NCBI GenBank assembly: GCA_900696665.1
Contig: CAADGY010000170.1
Coordinates: 1 to 47,673, forward strand
DNA length: 47,673 nt
Source: an uncultured Acidobacteriota bacterium
GTDB taxonomy: Bacteria > Acidobacteriota > Terriglobia > Bryobacterales > Bryobacteraceae
Direction: 5' to 3'
Shown here piece after piece: positions 15,151-23,099 of this stretch (positions within the stretch are counted from its first letter, which is position 1; each line of letters begins with the position of its first letter). A program made the position numbers and the translations under genes. The notes under the pieces are model-generated. The model made no database searches. It had not been told where the DNA came from and saw only the letters and a list, made by a program, of their open reading frames with translations.

Positions 15151-16203
15151 TCAGAATTGGAGGCGCAGGCCGAAGCGAATGGTGCGCTGGTCGTTCTCGG
15201 CGCTGGTAACCTGCATGAAGCTACCGCTGTTCACATTGTTCGACGGATTGCCGAGATGGGGCGTGTTGCTCAGGTGGGCGGCTCCGGTGCGGAACTGAAG
15301 AATGTAGCGTTCCGTCAGGTTGAAGTTCCGGAACAGGCTCAGATCAAGGTTTACGATGCCGGGGCCACGGAGAAGGTTCCTACCGGTAGTTCCGAAACGC
15401 GCTGCGCCAGTAGAGGCCGCAAAACTGGTCCTGTCGTAAAACTGAGCAAGGCTCCCGATCTTTTCAACCCCCGGCTTCACCTGGTCCGCCGTTTGGCTGT
15501 TTCCAGGAGCGTCCAACGAGCCCGTGGATGCCGTCACTGTGAAGGGTCTGCCCTGCACGGCGCTGAAGGTTCCGCTCGCCTGCCATCCGCCGAGAAGCAC
15601 GGAGGCAGCACCGGAGTTTGCCATGTTCTTGCCTTTGCCAAAGGGAAGTTCGTACACGTAGCCGGCTTGCAGCATGTGCGGGATGTCGTATCCGGCTAAA
15701 GCGCGGTTCCGGCAAAATGCCGGCTCCCAGTTGAACATGACGCCCACACCGCCATCATCGCCGGTGAAGTTGATGACCTTTGAATACGTGTAGGCGGCCT
15801 TAAGTGTCAGCCCCGCAGCGGCGCGCCGGTTGATGGCTAGCTGCAACGCGTGATAGTTGGTGCTGAACTGTCCGTTCCAGTACGAGGTGGCGGCCGTTCG
15901 GTATACGGAAACACTTCTCCTGGTTAACGACCGGAAGCTCGAAGCGGTGACGGTGATCTCGTAGTTGCCCGCCGCCAGGTTGGGAAGTGAGTACCTCCCA
16001 GACCCATCTGTTGCAACCGTTCTTTCCTGGCGCGTTTCCGGATTCACCGCGAGTACCGTCGCGCCGGGAATGACGGAGCCCGTGGCATCCTGTACCACCC
16101 CCACAATGAAACCGTACAGAACTTGCGCCTCCAGAGGCCCTGGATTCAGAGACAAAGTGAATACGCAAACCAGTATCGTTGTTATCCGAAAGAATCTTCT
16201 CAT
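15151..16203 (-). CDS. Internally deleted Oar-like TonB receptor
   Basis: A 350-aa frame that keeps both ends of an Oar-type receptor but lacks the middle. Residues 1-26 are a signal peptide (MRRFFRITTILV...). About 30-96 is the carboxypeptidase-regulatory-like domain (VVQDATGSVIPGATVL, RYSLPNLAAGNYEI). From about residue 112 the sequence is the last barrel strands of a full-length protein (STNYHALQL, YTYSKVINF, the LPFGKGKNM block) ending in GLRLQF with a terminal Phe. Compared with the 1079-1089-aa relatives here, roughly 700 residues (plug and most of the barrel) are missing, and the join near 15868-15915 is in frame. It may be a decaying gene or a reduced surface protein. ATG 16203 is preferred over 16233 because it begins the signal peptide. 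Confidence 0.75.
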   Translation of the reverse strand: MRRFFRITTILVCVFTLSLNPGPLEAQVLYGFIVGVVQDATGSVIPGATVLAVNPETRQERTVATDGSGRYSLPNLAAGNYEITVTASSFRSLTRRSVSVYRTAATSYWNGQFSTNYHALQLAINRRAAAGLTLKAAYTYSKVINFTGDDGGVGVMFNWEPAFCRNRALAGYDIPHMLQAGYVYELPFGKGKNMANSGAASVLLGGWQASGTFSAVQGRPFTVTASTGSLDAPGNSQTADQVKPGVEKIGSLAQFYDRTSFAASTGAARFGTTGRNLLRGPGIVNLDLSLFRNFNLTERYILQFRTGAAHLSNTPHLGNPSNNVNSGSFMQVTSAENDQRTIRFGLRLQF

Positions 16204-16314
16204 TCCCCCCTCGACAGGCTTTTCCAGCGGCAACGGACCTCAGTCCGTGCCGGCGTTCTCCAACACGGCCGCGAAAGAGGCGGCCAAGCATCCTCCTCTC
16301 TCCTTCTCATCCGA

Positions 16315-17490
16315 TCAGGCTACGCGAAATTTCTCCAGCGCCTCTTCATTGAGATCGATCCCGAGACCCGGTGCCGAAGGCATTTCAACGTATCCGTCCA
16401 CGGAAACAATCCTTTGCCTGGTGATGTGTTCCCGCAGCGATGTTTCCTCCTCGACCACGAACTCCAGAATGAACGAATGCGGTATCGAGTTCAGGAAATG
16501 GAGTGCGGCTGCTACGTTCACGTAAGTGGTGAAGCCGTGGTTTACCACCGGAACGCCGCGGTCTGCGGCGAGGCTTGCGATCTTCATCGCTTCCGTGAAG
16601 CCGCCGCATCGTGTGAGGTCGACTTGAATCAGGTCGACTCGTCCCTGGTCCATCAACTGGATAAACGAGCGCCGTCCGCTTTCCTCTTCGCCGGCGGCGA
16701 TACGGACATCCGTGGCTGCCGATAACTTGCGGTAGCCCTCGTAATCGTCCGGCAGCAACGGCTCCTCGAGCCAGAAGATGTTGTATTCGGAGAAGGCACG
16801 TGCGCGCTGGATGGCGGTTTTGGCGTCCCATACCAGACCGGCGTCGATCATCAGGTCGGCGCCGTCGCCCAACCCTTTGCGCGCTTCGCGCACCAGTGCG
16901 ATGTCGGTTCTTTCGTCCTGCCCCATGGGCTCCCAGCCGAACTTTACGGCCGTAAAACCACGATCGCGGAAGCGGCGTCCGCGTTCGGCGGTTTCCTGGG
17001 GAGTAGCGCCGAAAAGCGTGCTCGCATACGGGCGGATCTTCTTGTGAAAGCCTCCGCCCAGCAGCTTCCAGATGGGGAGTCCGAGCGCCTTGCCCTTGAT
17101 GTCCCACAAGGCCATGTCGATACCGCTGATGGCGTGAAAGCCGGCGCCACTGCGCCCGCCGTAGATACTCTGGCGGTACATCTTCTGCCACAGGTATTCC
17201 GTCTGGAACGGGTCTTCTCCAATTACGATTTCCCGTAATCCGCTGGCAGTGGTGTGGGAGAACGGACCCTCTATGGCTCCCTTCACTGCCAGGGGTGCTG
17301 AGTCCACTTCGCCGATACCCGTTATTCCCGCGTTGGTGGAGACTTTGACGATGAGTGCGTCCTGCCCGCTGTCGCAAAGTTTACGGACGTGCGGCAACCG
17401 GAGATAGATTGCTTCCACGTTCGTGATTTTCAGGCCGCTTTTAGCGGTGTTTCCGTGAACAGGTTGTGTTGTATCGCTTGCCAGGCTCAT
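16315..17490 (-). CDS. Mandelate racemase/muconate lactonizing enzyme family (enolase superfamily)
   Basis: A 391-aa protein from ATG 17490. It has the N-terminal capping domain (ITNVEAIYLRL ... GIGEVDSAPL) and then a modified TIM barrel carrying the metal ligands Asp (LMIDAGLVWD), Glu (WLEEPLLPDDY) and Glu (IAAGEEESG). The general base positions show a Lys in FTAVKFGWEP and a His in VVNHGFTT, the pattern of the mandelate-racemase group, which includes many sugar-acid dehydratases (gluconate, galactonate and others). A TTG at 17511 is a weaker start option. It is the first gene of a minus-strand unit and is divergent from the MFS transporter over an AT-rich control region. Likely function: dehydration of an aldonic or uronic acid; the exact substrate is unknown. 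Confidence 0.87.
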   Translation of the reverse strand: MSLASDTTQPVHGNTAKSGLKITNVEAIYLRLPHVRKLCDSGQDALIVKVSTNAGITGIGEVDSAPLAVKGAIEGPFSHTTASGLREIVIGEDPFQTEYLWQKMYRQSIYGGRSGAGFHAISGIDMALWDIKGKALGLPIWKLLGGGFHKKIRPYASTLFGATPQETAERGRRFRDRGFTAVKFGWEPMGQDERTDIALVREARKGLGDGADLMIDAGLVWDAKTAIQRARAFSEYNIFWLEEPLLPDDYEGYRKLSAATDVRIAAGEEESGRRSFIQLMDQGRVDLIQVDLTRCGGFTEAMKIASLAADRGVPVVNHGFTTYVNVAAALHFLNSIPHSFILEFVVEEETSLREHITRQRIVSVDGYVEMPSAPGLGIDLNEEALEKFRVA

Positions 17491-17612
17491 TGTTATATAA
17501 GAATATTTCAAACATATATTTATATGTCAATAGGTGTCTGAATACAGATAACGCTTTTAATCTCCATTCTTCTGTCCTATACTCGGCTTTTGTAGTTTCA
17601 AAGAATGGGCTG
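17491..17612. promoter_or_regulatory. AT-rich divergent control region
   Basis: This 122-bp gap between divergent starts is strikingly AT-rich compared with its surroundings, especially 17491-17530. It contains the inverted repeat described separately and a TATACT hexamer at 17578-17583 that could be a -10 element for the MFS gene, though no convincing -35 box precedes it. It probably controls both the enolase-superfamily unit and the transporter unit. Confidence 0.55.
17512..17527. promoter_or_regulatory. Inverted repeat, candidate operator
   Basis: ACATATA-TT-TATATGT is a perfect 7-bp inverted repeat around a 2-base centre, 22 bases upstream of the minus-strand ATG 17490. Size and symmetry suit a dimeric regulator; the nearest candidate is the GntR-type protein at 9755-10423. 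The assignment is inference. Confidence 0.45.
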
Positions 17613-18917
17613 ATGGCCGAACTCCGACTTTCCAGAGGATATATCGATAAGATATCCAGATTTACCCGCTACCGGGTGCTCCTCCTGATGTTTCTTGTCA
17701 CCGGGATCACCTACCTCGACCGTGTCTGCATCTCGGCGGCAGCGCCTCGGATCACGGCGGATCTGCGTCTCACCGACCTCCAGATGGGTTACGCCTTCAG
17801 CGTTTTTGCTCTTTCTTATGGGCTTTTTGAGATTCCCATGGGGTGGTGGGGAGACCGCATCGGCCAGCGCAAAATGCTTACACGCATCGTGGTCTGCTGG
17901 TCTGCATTCACGGTCATCACGGGACTGGTATGGAGTTACTTTGCGCTGATCTTCGCCCGCTTCATTTTCGGAGCCGCAGAGGCGGGTGCGTTTCCCACCG
18001 TGGCCAGGGCTCTGGCCCGCTGGTTTCCCGCCGGTGAGCGGGGTTGGGTAACGGGCATCATGTGGACAGGCGCCCGTCTCGGCGGCGCTCTCGCGCCCCC
18101 GTTGGCTACTCTGCTAATTGTGTGGACCGGTTGGCGCGCCACCTTCGTCCTGTTCGGAGCGGTGGGACTGGTGTGGTCGGCAGTGTTTTGGATCTGGTAC
18201 CGCGACGACCCCGCCCAACACCGTAGCGTCGGTCCCGCCGAGCTTGCCCACATACAAAGGCACGGACCGGTAAGAGCTCCTGATGCCCACTTGGCGCACG
18301 GTTTTCCCACACCATGGAGGCGCATCTTCAGCAGCGGAACGATGTGGGCGCTCTTCTGGATGTATTTTGCTACCTCATATGGCTTTTGGTTTTTCCTCAC
18401 GTGGCTGCCGACGTACCTGATGCGTGAACACAGTGTTACGGTAACCAAAGCAGGTTTTCTCTCTGCGATGCCGCTTGCGCTCGGCGCCGTAGCGTGCCTC
18501 ACCGGAGGTGCGCTATCGGATTGGCTGACGCGCCGGACGGGGAGTCTGCGGTGGGGCCGAAGGTTGGTAGGCTTGGCCGGGTTCACTTTGACAGCCGCCG
18601 GGTTCGCTGCTGCCGCCGCGGCAGAAGGACCGTTGACCGCGGTGGTCTGCCTAACCCTGGCGGCGGGCGCCATGGACCTGGCCGTCCCCGTCGCCTGGGC
18701 CGCGTGCCTCGACGTGGGCGGACGCTTTGGGGGCACCGCGACAGGCTTCATGAACACCAGTTCCAGCATCTCGGCTATGATTTCGCCGATCGCCGCGGCC
18801 AAGCTGTTCGAGACGTTCGGCTCATTTCACGCGATGTTTGCGAGTGCCGCCGCGGTATACCTGCTGGCGGGTCTTCTTTGGCTGAAAATCGATCCAAGCC
18901 GTCCAGTGGACAATTAA
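17613..18917 (+). CDS. MFS transporter, anion:cation symporter (ACS/hexuronate-like) family
   Basis: A 434-aa protein with twelve predicted membrane helices. ATG 17613 begins a short basic leader just before helix 1 (VLLLMFLVTGITYLDRVCIS); a longer frame back to 17466 runs through the promoter and is rejected. The loop between helices 2 and 3 carries GWWGDRIGQRKML, the MFS signature. The helix 1 'YLDR' and the helix 4 region 'ARFIFGAAEAGAFPTVARAL' are typical of ACS-family carriers for hexuronates, galactonate, tartrate or phthalate. It leads the plus-strand unit with the creatininase-family gene and lies opposite the enolase-superfamily enzyme, so the likely cargo is the sugar acid used by this island. 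Confidence 0.88.
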   Translation: MAELRLSRGYIDKISRFTRYRVLLLMFLVTGITYLDRVCISAAAPRITADLRLTDLQMGYAFSVFALSYGLFEIPMGWWGDRIGQRKMLTRIVVCWSAFTVITGLVWSYFALIFARFIFGAAEAGAFPTVARALARWFPAGERGWVTGIMWTGARLGGALAPPLATLLIVWTGWRATFVLFGAVGLVWSAVFWIWYRDDPAQHRSVGPAELAHIQRHGPVRAPDAHLAHGFPTPWRRIFSSGTMWALFWMYFATSYGFWFFLTWLPTYLMREHSVTVTKAGFLSAMPLALGAVACLTGGALSDWLTRRTGSLRWGRRLVGLAGFTLTAAGFAAAAAAEGPLTAVVCLTLAAGAMDLAVPVAWAACLDVGGRFGGTATGFMNTSSSISAMISPIAAAKLFETFGSFHAMFASAAAVYLLAGLLWLKIDPSRPVDN

Positions 18918-18927
18918 GGATGAATAT

Positions 18928-19743
18928 ATGGCTCGTATCCCGTATCTGTATCAGCACTACACATGGCCCGAACTGGGCGAAGTAGCGAAGAAACAACCGG
19001 TGGTGGTGTTGCCTATCGGTTCCGTGGAGGATCATGGTCCTCATCTTCCGGTGGACACGGACAATTTTCTGATCTGGTCCATTTGCGAGGAGGCTGCCCG
19101 GCGTGCCGAGGGCGACATATTGCTGCTGCCTCCGATCCCTTATGGTTTCGAAACTCATCATATGGACTTTCACGGAACCATCGATATCCGCATCGAACAT
19201 CTGCTGAATTTCGTGCTCGATGTTACCCGGAGCGTGGCTCACCATGGTTTCGAGCGGATTTTGATCGCCGACGGCCACGGGTCGAACATGCCGGTCCTGG
19301 ACCTGGTTGCGCGGCGGACCAATATCGAGACCAACGCGCTGTGCGGTTGCTTCATCTGGCCGTCGCTTGCAGTCGACGAGATCCGGAAAGTGCGTGAATC
19401 GGGCAGGGGTGGAATGGCCCACGCCTGCGAACTCGAGACTTCTGTCTATCTGCACCTCGATGCCGGCCGCGTGCAGTTCGAAAAGGCGCGCAAGGACATG
19501 GGAATGCCACCTTCCTCGTTTATTTGGATGGACCTGATCGAGGGCTCGCCGGTGCTGCTGATGGATGAATGGACGCGATTCAGTAAGAGCGGCGTCTACG
19601 GCGATCCAACGCTGGCCACAGCGGAAAAAGGCAAAATCGTCTTTGAGGCGGTGGTGAACGCCTTTGTGAAACTCGTTCGCGAATTCAAGAACCGGCCGCG
19701 AGGTGAGCGGACGGACTATCACAAGCAAGACTCTCCATTCTGA
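18928..19743 (+). CDS. Creatininase-family amidohydrolase
   Basis: A 271-aa protein with AAGGA at 18914-18918 before ATG 18928. The metal-binding pattern is present: Glu34 and His36 in GSVEDHGPHLP, Asp45 in DTDNF, a later His in ADGHGSNMP, and Glu in HACELETSVYLHL. These match the zinc/manganese ligands of creatinine amidohydrolase and its homologues (mycofactocin MftE, FAPy deformylase). Members next to sugar-acid genes are usually of unknown substrate. It lies 10 bases after the MFS gene and 23 bases before the disrupted esterase, so it belongs to the same transcript. Confidence 0.85.
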   Translation: MARIPYLYQHYTWPELGEVAKKQPVVVLPIGSVEDHGPHLPVDTDNFLIWSICEEAARRAEGDILLLPPIPYGFETHHMDFHGTIDIRIEHLLNFVLDVTRSVAHHGFERILIADGHGSNMPVLDLVARRTNIETNALCGCFIWPSLAVDEIRKVRESGRGGMAHACELETSVYLHLDAGRVQFEKARKDMGMPPSSFIWMDLIEGSPVLLMDEWTRFSKSGVYGDPTLATAEKGKIVFEAVVNAFVKLVREFKNRPRGERTDYHKQDSPF

Positions 19744-19766
19744 GTACCATCGAAAGGGTGATCTCC

Positions 19767-20280
19767 ATGAACCGGGTTCTGTTATTGCGGATTGCCTGGA
19801 TCGCCTCCGCTTCCGCCGCGGCGCTTGCCCAGACGGCACCTCGCGTGACGCACGACATCAGCCACGCCGAACCCCGAAATGAGCGCCAACTGCTGGATGT
19901 GTACTCACCGCCTTCCGGATTCCAGTTCCCGGTGGTTGTGTGGATTCACGGTGGCGGTTGGATGTACGGCAGCAAAAACGGTGTGGAACATAGACCGGCG
20001 GCATTTGTCGAAAAGGGCTACGTCTTTGTTCCCGTGAACTACCGGTTTATCCCTCAGGTAACCATGGAGGTGATTGTGCGCGATGTGGCGAAGGCTACCG
20101 GATAGGTGCATGCCAATATCGCGCGCGACGGCGGCGGCCCGCCGCAAGAGTCCCGCCACGCTGTTTGGAGCCGAGGGAACCGATCACGTGAAACTCGATC
20201 GTGATCTCGGCCTCGCCGGCGATCCGGCGACCAGGGTACTGTTCGAGTTCACAGATGGGGTGCTGAAACCGAAGCCATAG
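19767..20280 (+). pseudogene. Disrupted BD-FAE/alpha-beta hydrolase esterase
   Basis: ATG 19767 opens a signal peptide (MNRVLLLRIAWIAS..., cleavage near LAQ) followed by the start of a lipase-like hydrolase with an oxyanion motif (VWIHGGGWMYGSK). A TAG at 20103-20105 stops it after 112 residues. The same frame continues past the stop as VHANIARDGG, which is how intact relatives go on after a Trp codon, so TGG probably mutated to TAG. The sequence then jumps, in another frame, to LFGAEGTDHVKLDRDLGLAG and PATRVLFEF, the normal C-terminal end. The nucleophile elbow (GHSAG) and about 100 residues are missing. The gene has therefore suffered both a nonsense change and an internal deletion with frameshift. 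Confidence 0.75.
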
Positions 20281-20367
20281 TGGGGTGCCCGCCCGGCGGT
20301 TACTGATGTAAACTACCAGGAGCAGAGACGATCTGGGTCCAGCTAATACAATTTCGGAGAGTATTCG

Positions 20368-21708
20368 TTGAGTATCGGTCGATGGCGCCGTGTGGTTCTG
20401 CTTATCGCGTTTGGAGGGTGTGCGGCGATTCCCCTCAAGCTTCTCGGCGACCTGGAAGGGTCCTATATCCTGCCTCTCGACCATGCGGCTATCCAATACG
20501 CCACGGCAGCGTTGGACGATCCGGTCACGCGCCTGAAGCGCCGCATCAGTGAAGGCAAAGTGAGCTTGTCTTTTGAGCCGGATCATGGCTATCTGCCGGC
20601 TCTGCTGAAAGAACTCGACGTCCCGGTTTCTTCACAAGTTCTCGTATTCTCCAAAACAAGTTTCCAGGCGCCACGTATCTCTCCCCGTACGCCACGAGCC
20701 CTTTACTTCAATGATGACGTGTCACTCGGCTGGGTGCGCGGCGGCGACGTTCTGGAGATTGCGGCTACGGACCCACGGCAGGGTACGATCTTCTACACGA
20801 TCGATCAGGAAGAGGCATCGAAGCCGCGCATCGAAAGGCGCGGCGAGTGCCTGCAATGCCATGCTTCGCCTGGAACGGTGGGAGTGCCCGGGTTGGTTGT
20901 CCGCTCCATTTATCCCGAACCTTCCGGCATGCCCTTATTTCATGCCGGATCGTTCGTGACGGACCACCGCAGTCCACTCAACCAGCGCTGGGGCGGGTGG
21001 TACGTGACCGGTACACACGGGTCCCAGCGGCACATGGGCAATATCTTTGTCATGGACCGGGATCACCCCGACAAACTGGATATGGAGGCAGGCGCGAATG
21101 TCACCGACCTCACCGGACGGTTTGACACCGGCGCTTTCCTCAGCCCCCATAGCGACATCATCGCCCTGATGGTTCTGGAGCATCAGACACGGATGATCAG
21201 CCTTATCACGCGTCTCACCTTCGAGACACGCATGGCGTTACACGATCAGAAAGCGATCAACCAGGCGCTGGGCCGGCCGGCCGAGGATCTGACGGATTCG
21301 ACGAAACGGCGAATTGGAAACGTCGCCGAGGCGCTGGTGAAATATATGTTGTTTGTCGAAGAAACAGAGCTCAAAGATCCCATCAAGGGGACTTCCGGTT
21401 TCGCAGCCGAGTTTGCGAAAAAAGGTCCTCGTGATTCGAGTGGCCGTTCGCTGCGGGATCTTGACGCTACTGCGCGGCTCTTCCGGTATCCGTGCAGTTA
21501 CCTGATCTACTCAGAAGCGTTCGACGCGCTGCCCGCGGCCGCCAAAGACCGGGTCTACCGGCGGCTGTGGGAGATCCTTTCAGGTCAGGATAAAAGCAGT
21601 ACATTCGCGCGGGTTTCCACTACAGATCGCCGCAACATCCTCGAGATTCTGTTGGAAACCAAGCCTGGCCTCCCGGACTATTTCCGCTCCTCGCCACCCG
21701 CGGATTGA
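20368..21708 (+). CDS. Exported single-heme (CXXCH) protein of unknown function
   Basis: A 446-aa protein. The TTG start at 20368 is supported by GGAGA at 20356-20360 and gives a basic leader followed by a hydrophobic stretch with Cys18 (AFGGC), which could be a lipoprotein or export signal. One c-type heme motif is seen at Cys161-x2-Cys164-His165 (CLQCHAS). Around it are conserved-looking aromatic and acidic blocks (RALYFNDDVSLGW, LNQRWGGWYVTG, FLSPHSDIIALMVLEHQ). The protein is far larger than a simple cytochrome c, and I do not recognise a named family. A periplasmic electron-transfer or heme-dependent redox role is inferred only from the heme motif. It is convergent with the Gfo/Idh gene at 21720. 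Confidence 0.7.
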   Translation: MSIGRWRRVVLLIAFGGCAAIPLKLLGDLEGSYILPLDHAAIQYATAALDDPVTRLKRRISEGKVSLSFEPDHGYLPALLKELDVPVSSQVLVFSKTSFQAPRISPRTPRALYFNDDVSLGWVRGGDVLEIAATDPRQGTIFYTIDQEEASKPRIERRGECLQCHASPGTVGVPGLVVRSIYPEPSGMPLFHAGSFVTDHRSPLNQRWGGWYVTGTHGSQRHMGNIFVMDRDHPDKLDMEAGANVTDLTGRFDTGAFLSPHSDIIALMVLEHQTRMISLITRLTFETRMALHDQKAINQALGRPAEDLTDSTKRRIGNVAEALVKYMLFVEETELKDPIKGTSGFAAEFAKKGPRDSSGRSLRDLDATARLFRYPCSYLIYSEAFDALPAAAKDRVYRRLWEILSGQDKSSTFARVSTTDRRNILEILLETKPGLPDYFRSSPPAD

Positions 21709-21719
21709 AGCTGCCACCG

Positions 21720-23072
21720 TCAGCCCAATTTGTATGGGGCGCGATACTTATAGTGCAGGAACTCGTTGGCCTTCGAATTGTTGGTGAACCGCTCCGCGCG
21801 CCCGTCCCATTCGAGCAGGCTTCTGGTCTTGTGAGCGATATTGCCGATCAGCGTAGACGAGGTTGAAATGTGGCCCGTCAGCACGTCGGCATTGCACTTG
21901 GCGCGCGTCTTCATGCAATCGAGAAAGTTGCGCGCATGCGAATTGGTGTCGTAGGCCGCCGTGCCTTTGTTTACGACAGCCTCAATCAGTGCTTTCCTGT
22001 TGCCGCGCCTTGTGCCGCTGCGGTCAACCGGATTGCCATAGCCCTTGCCGCCCGCAAAGCCGCCGGGAAAGTCGCTGATGGTTTCCGGCACCACTTCCCA
22101 ACTGGAATTCCGCACGTACATCGTGCCTTTTGTTCCGCGGAACTCGATCTCTGAATTCTTTGCATTGCCCGGCGCCGCATTTGCGTTCATCTGGCTGAAG
22201 ACAACCAGAGTTTCCGGAAATTCCCAGACCACTTCCAGCGTGTCCGGGATCTCCCGGTTGTCCTGAATGCCGCCGAGCCGGCCTCCCATAGCCGTTACCG
22301 CCTTGGGAGTTTCAAGGTTCAGGAACCAGCGGATGACGTCCACGAAGTGCACGCCGAAATTGCTGAGCTGCCCACCCGAGTAGTTGTAGAACCAGCGAAA
22401 GTTGTAATAGGTGCGATTCGCATTGTACGGTACTTTCGGCGCCGGGCCGAGCCACTGGTCCCATTCCCACTCCGAAGGCGGAGGCCCGTCGGGCGCCGGT
22501 CCCAGCCCGAGAGGCCATTCGTTCCGGACGTGGTAACACTTCGCGATAGAAACTTTTCCGATTCCACCAGAGCGTATAAAACCGGCGGCTTCGGCGTAGG
22601 ACTTCCACGAACGGCGATTCGTGCCCACCTGAACGACACGCTTCGTGCGCTCCGCCACCTCCACCATCTTGCGCCCTTCATACACGGTGAGGCTAAGCGG
22701 TTTTTCCACGTACACGTCTTTGCCCGCATTACAGGCATCCACAAACATCAGTGCGTGCCAGTGATCCGGAGTGGAAATCACTACAGCATCGACGTTCTTG
22801 TCTTCCAGTAATTTCTTGTACTCCTTATATCTCGCCGGGTTCGAGCGCGACTTCTTGACCGCTAGATCCATGTAATCGTCGCGCAGGTCGCAGACGGCGG
22901 CGGTTTGCTGGTCGCCCCACTCCAGGAACGCATCGTGCACCTGGTCGCCGCGATTGCCCAAGCCGATATAGCCGACGCCCACCCGGTCATTCGCTCCGAG
23001 TACGCGCGAATAGCCGGCGGCGGTGAGCGCGCCAGCAGTTTGTCCGAATTGACGGCGGGTTAGTTCTTTCAT
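21720..23072 (-). CDS. Gfo/Idh/MocA family oxidoreductase with twin-arginine leader
   Basis: A 450-aa protein. The first 25 residues (TRRQFGQTAGALTAAG) form a twin-arginine-type export leader. A Rossmann fold follows (VGVGYIGLGNRGDQ; the glycine motif is at about residues 34-41), then the VYVEKPLSL motif, whose Lys is catalytic in this NAD(P)-dependent sugar-dehydrogenase family. The C-terminal domain (about 170-400) is the usual alpha/beta dimer domain (WRWFYNYSGGQLSNFGVHF type). Exported members are common in Acidobacteriota and Planctomycetota; some are oxidoreductases or glycosidases acting on 3-keto sugars. It lies 27 bases after the YtcJ-type gene. Confidence 0.88.
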   Translation of the reverse strand: MKELTRRQFGQTAGALTAAGYSRVLGANDRVGVGYIGLGNRGDQVHDAFLEWGDQQTAAVCDLRDDYMDLAVKKSRSNPARYKEYKKLLEDKNVDAVVISTPDHWHALMFVDACNAGKDVYVEKPLSLTVYEGRKMVEVAERTKRVVQVGTNRRSWKSYAEAAGFIRSGGIGKVSIAKCYHVRNEWPLGLGPAPDGPPPSEWEWDQWLGPAPKVPYNANRTYYNFRWFYNYSGGQLSNFGVHFVDVIRWFLNLETPKAVTAMGGRLGGIQDNREIPDTLEVVWEFPETLVVFSQMNANAAPGNAKNSEIEFRGTKGTMYVRNSSWEVVPETISDFPGGFAGGKGYGNPVDRSGTRRGNRKALIEAVVNKGTAAYDTNSHARNFLDCMKTRAKCNADVLTGHISTSSTLIGNIAHKTRSLLEWDGRAERFTNNSKANEFLHYKYRAPYKLG

Positions 23073-23099
23073 GGTCCTACTATCAGATTAGAACACGGC

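Noticed and set aside
16385-17377. 330-aa minus-strand frame in another register
   Set aside because: Arg-rich shadow of the enolase-superfamily gene.
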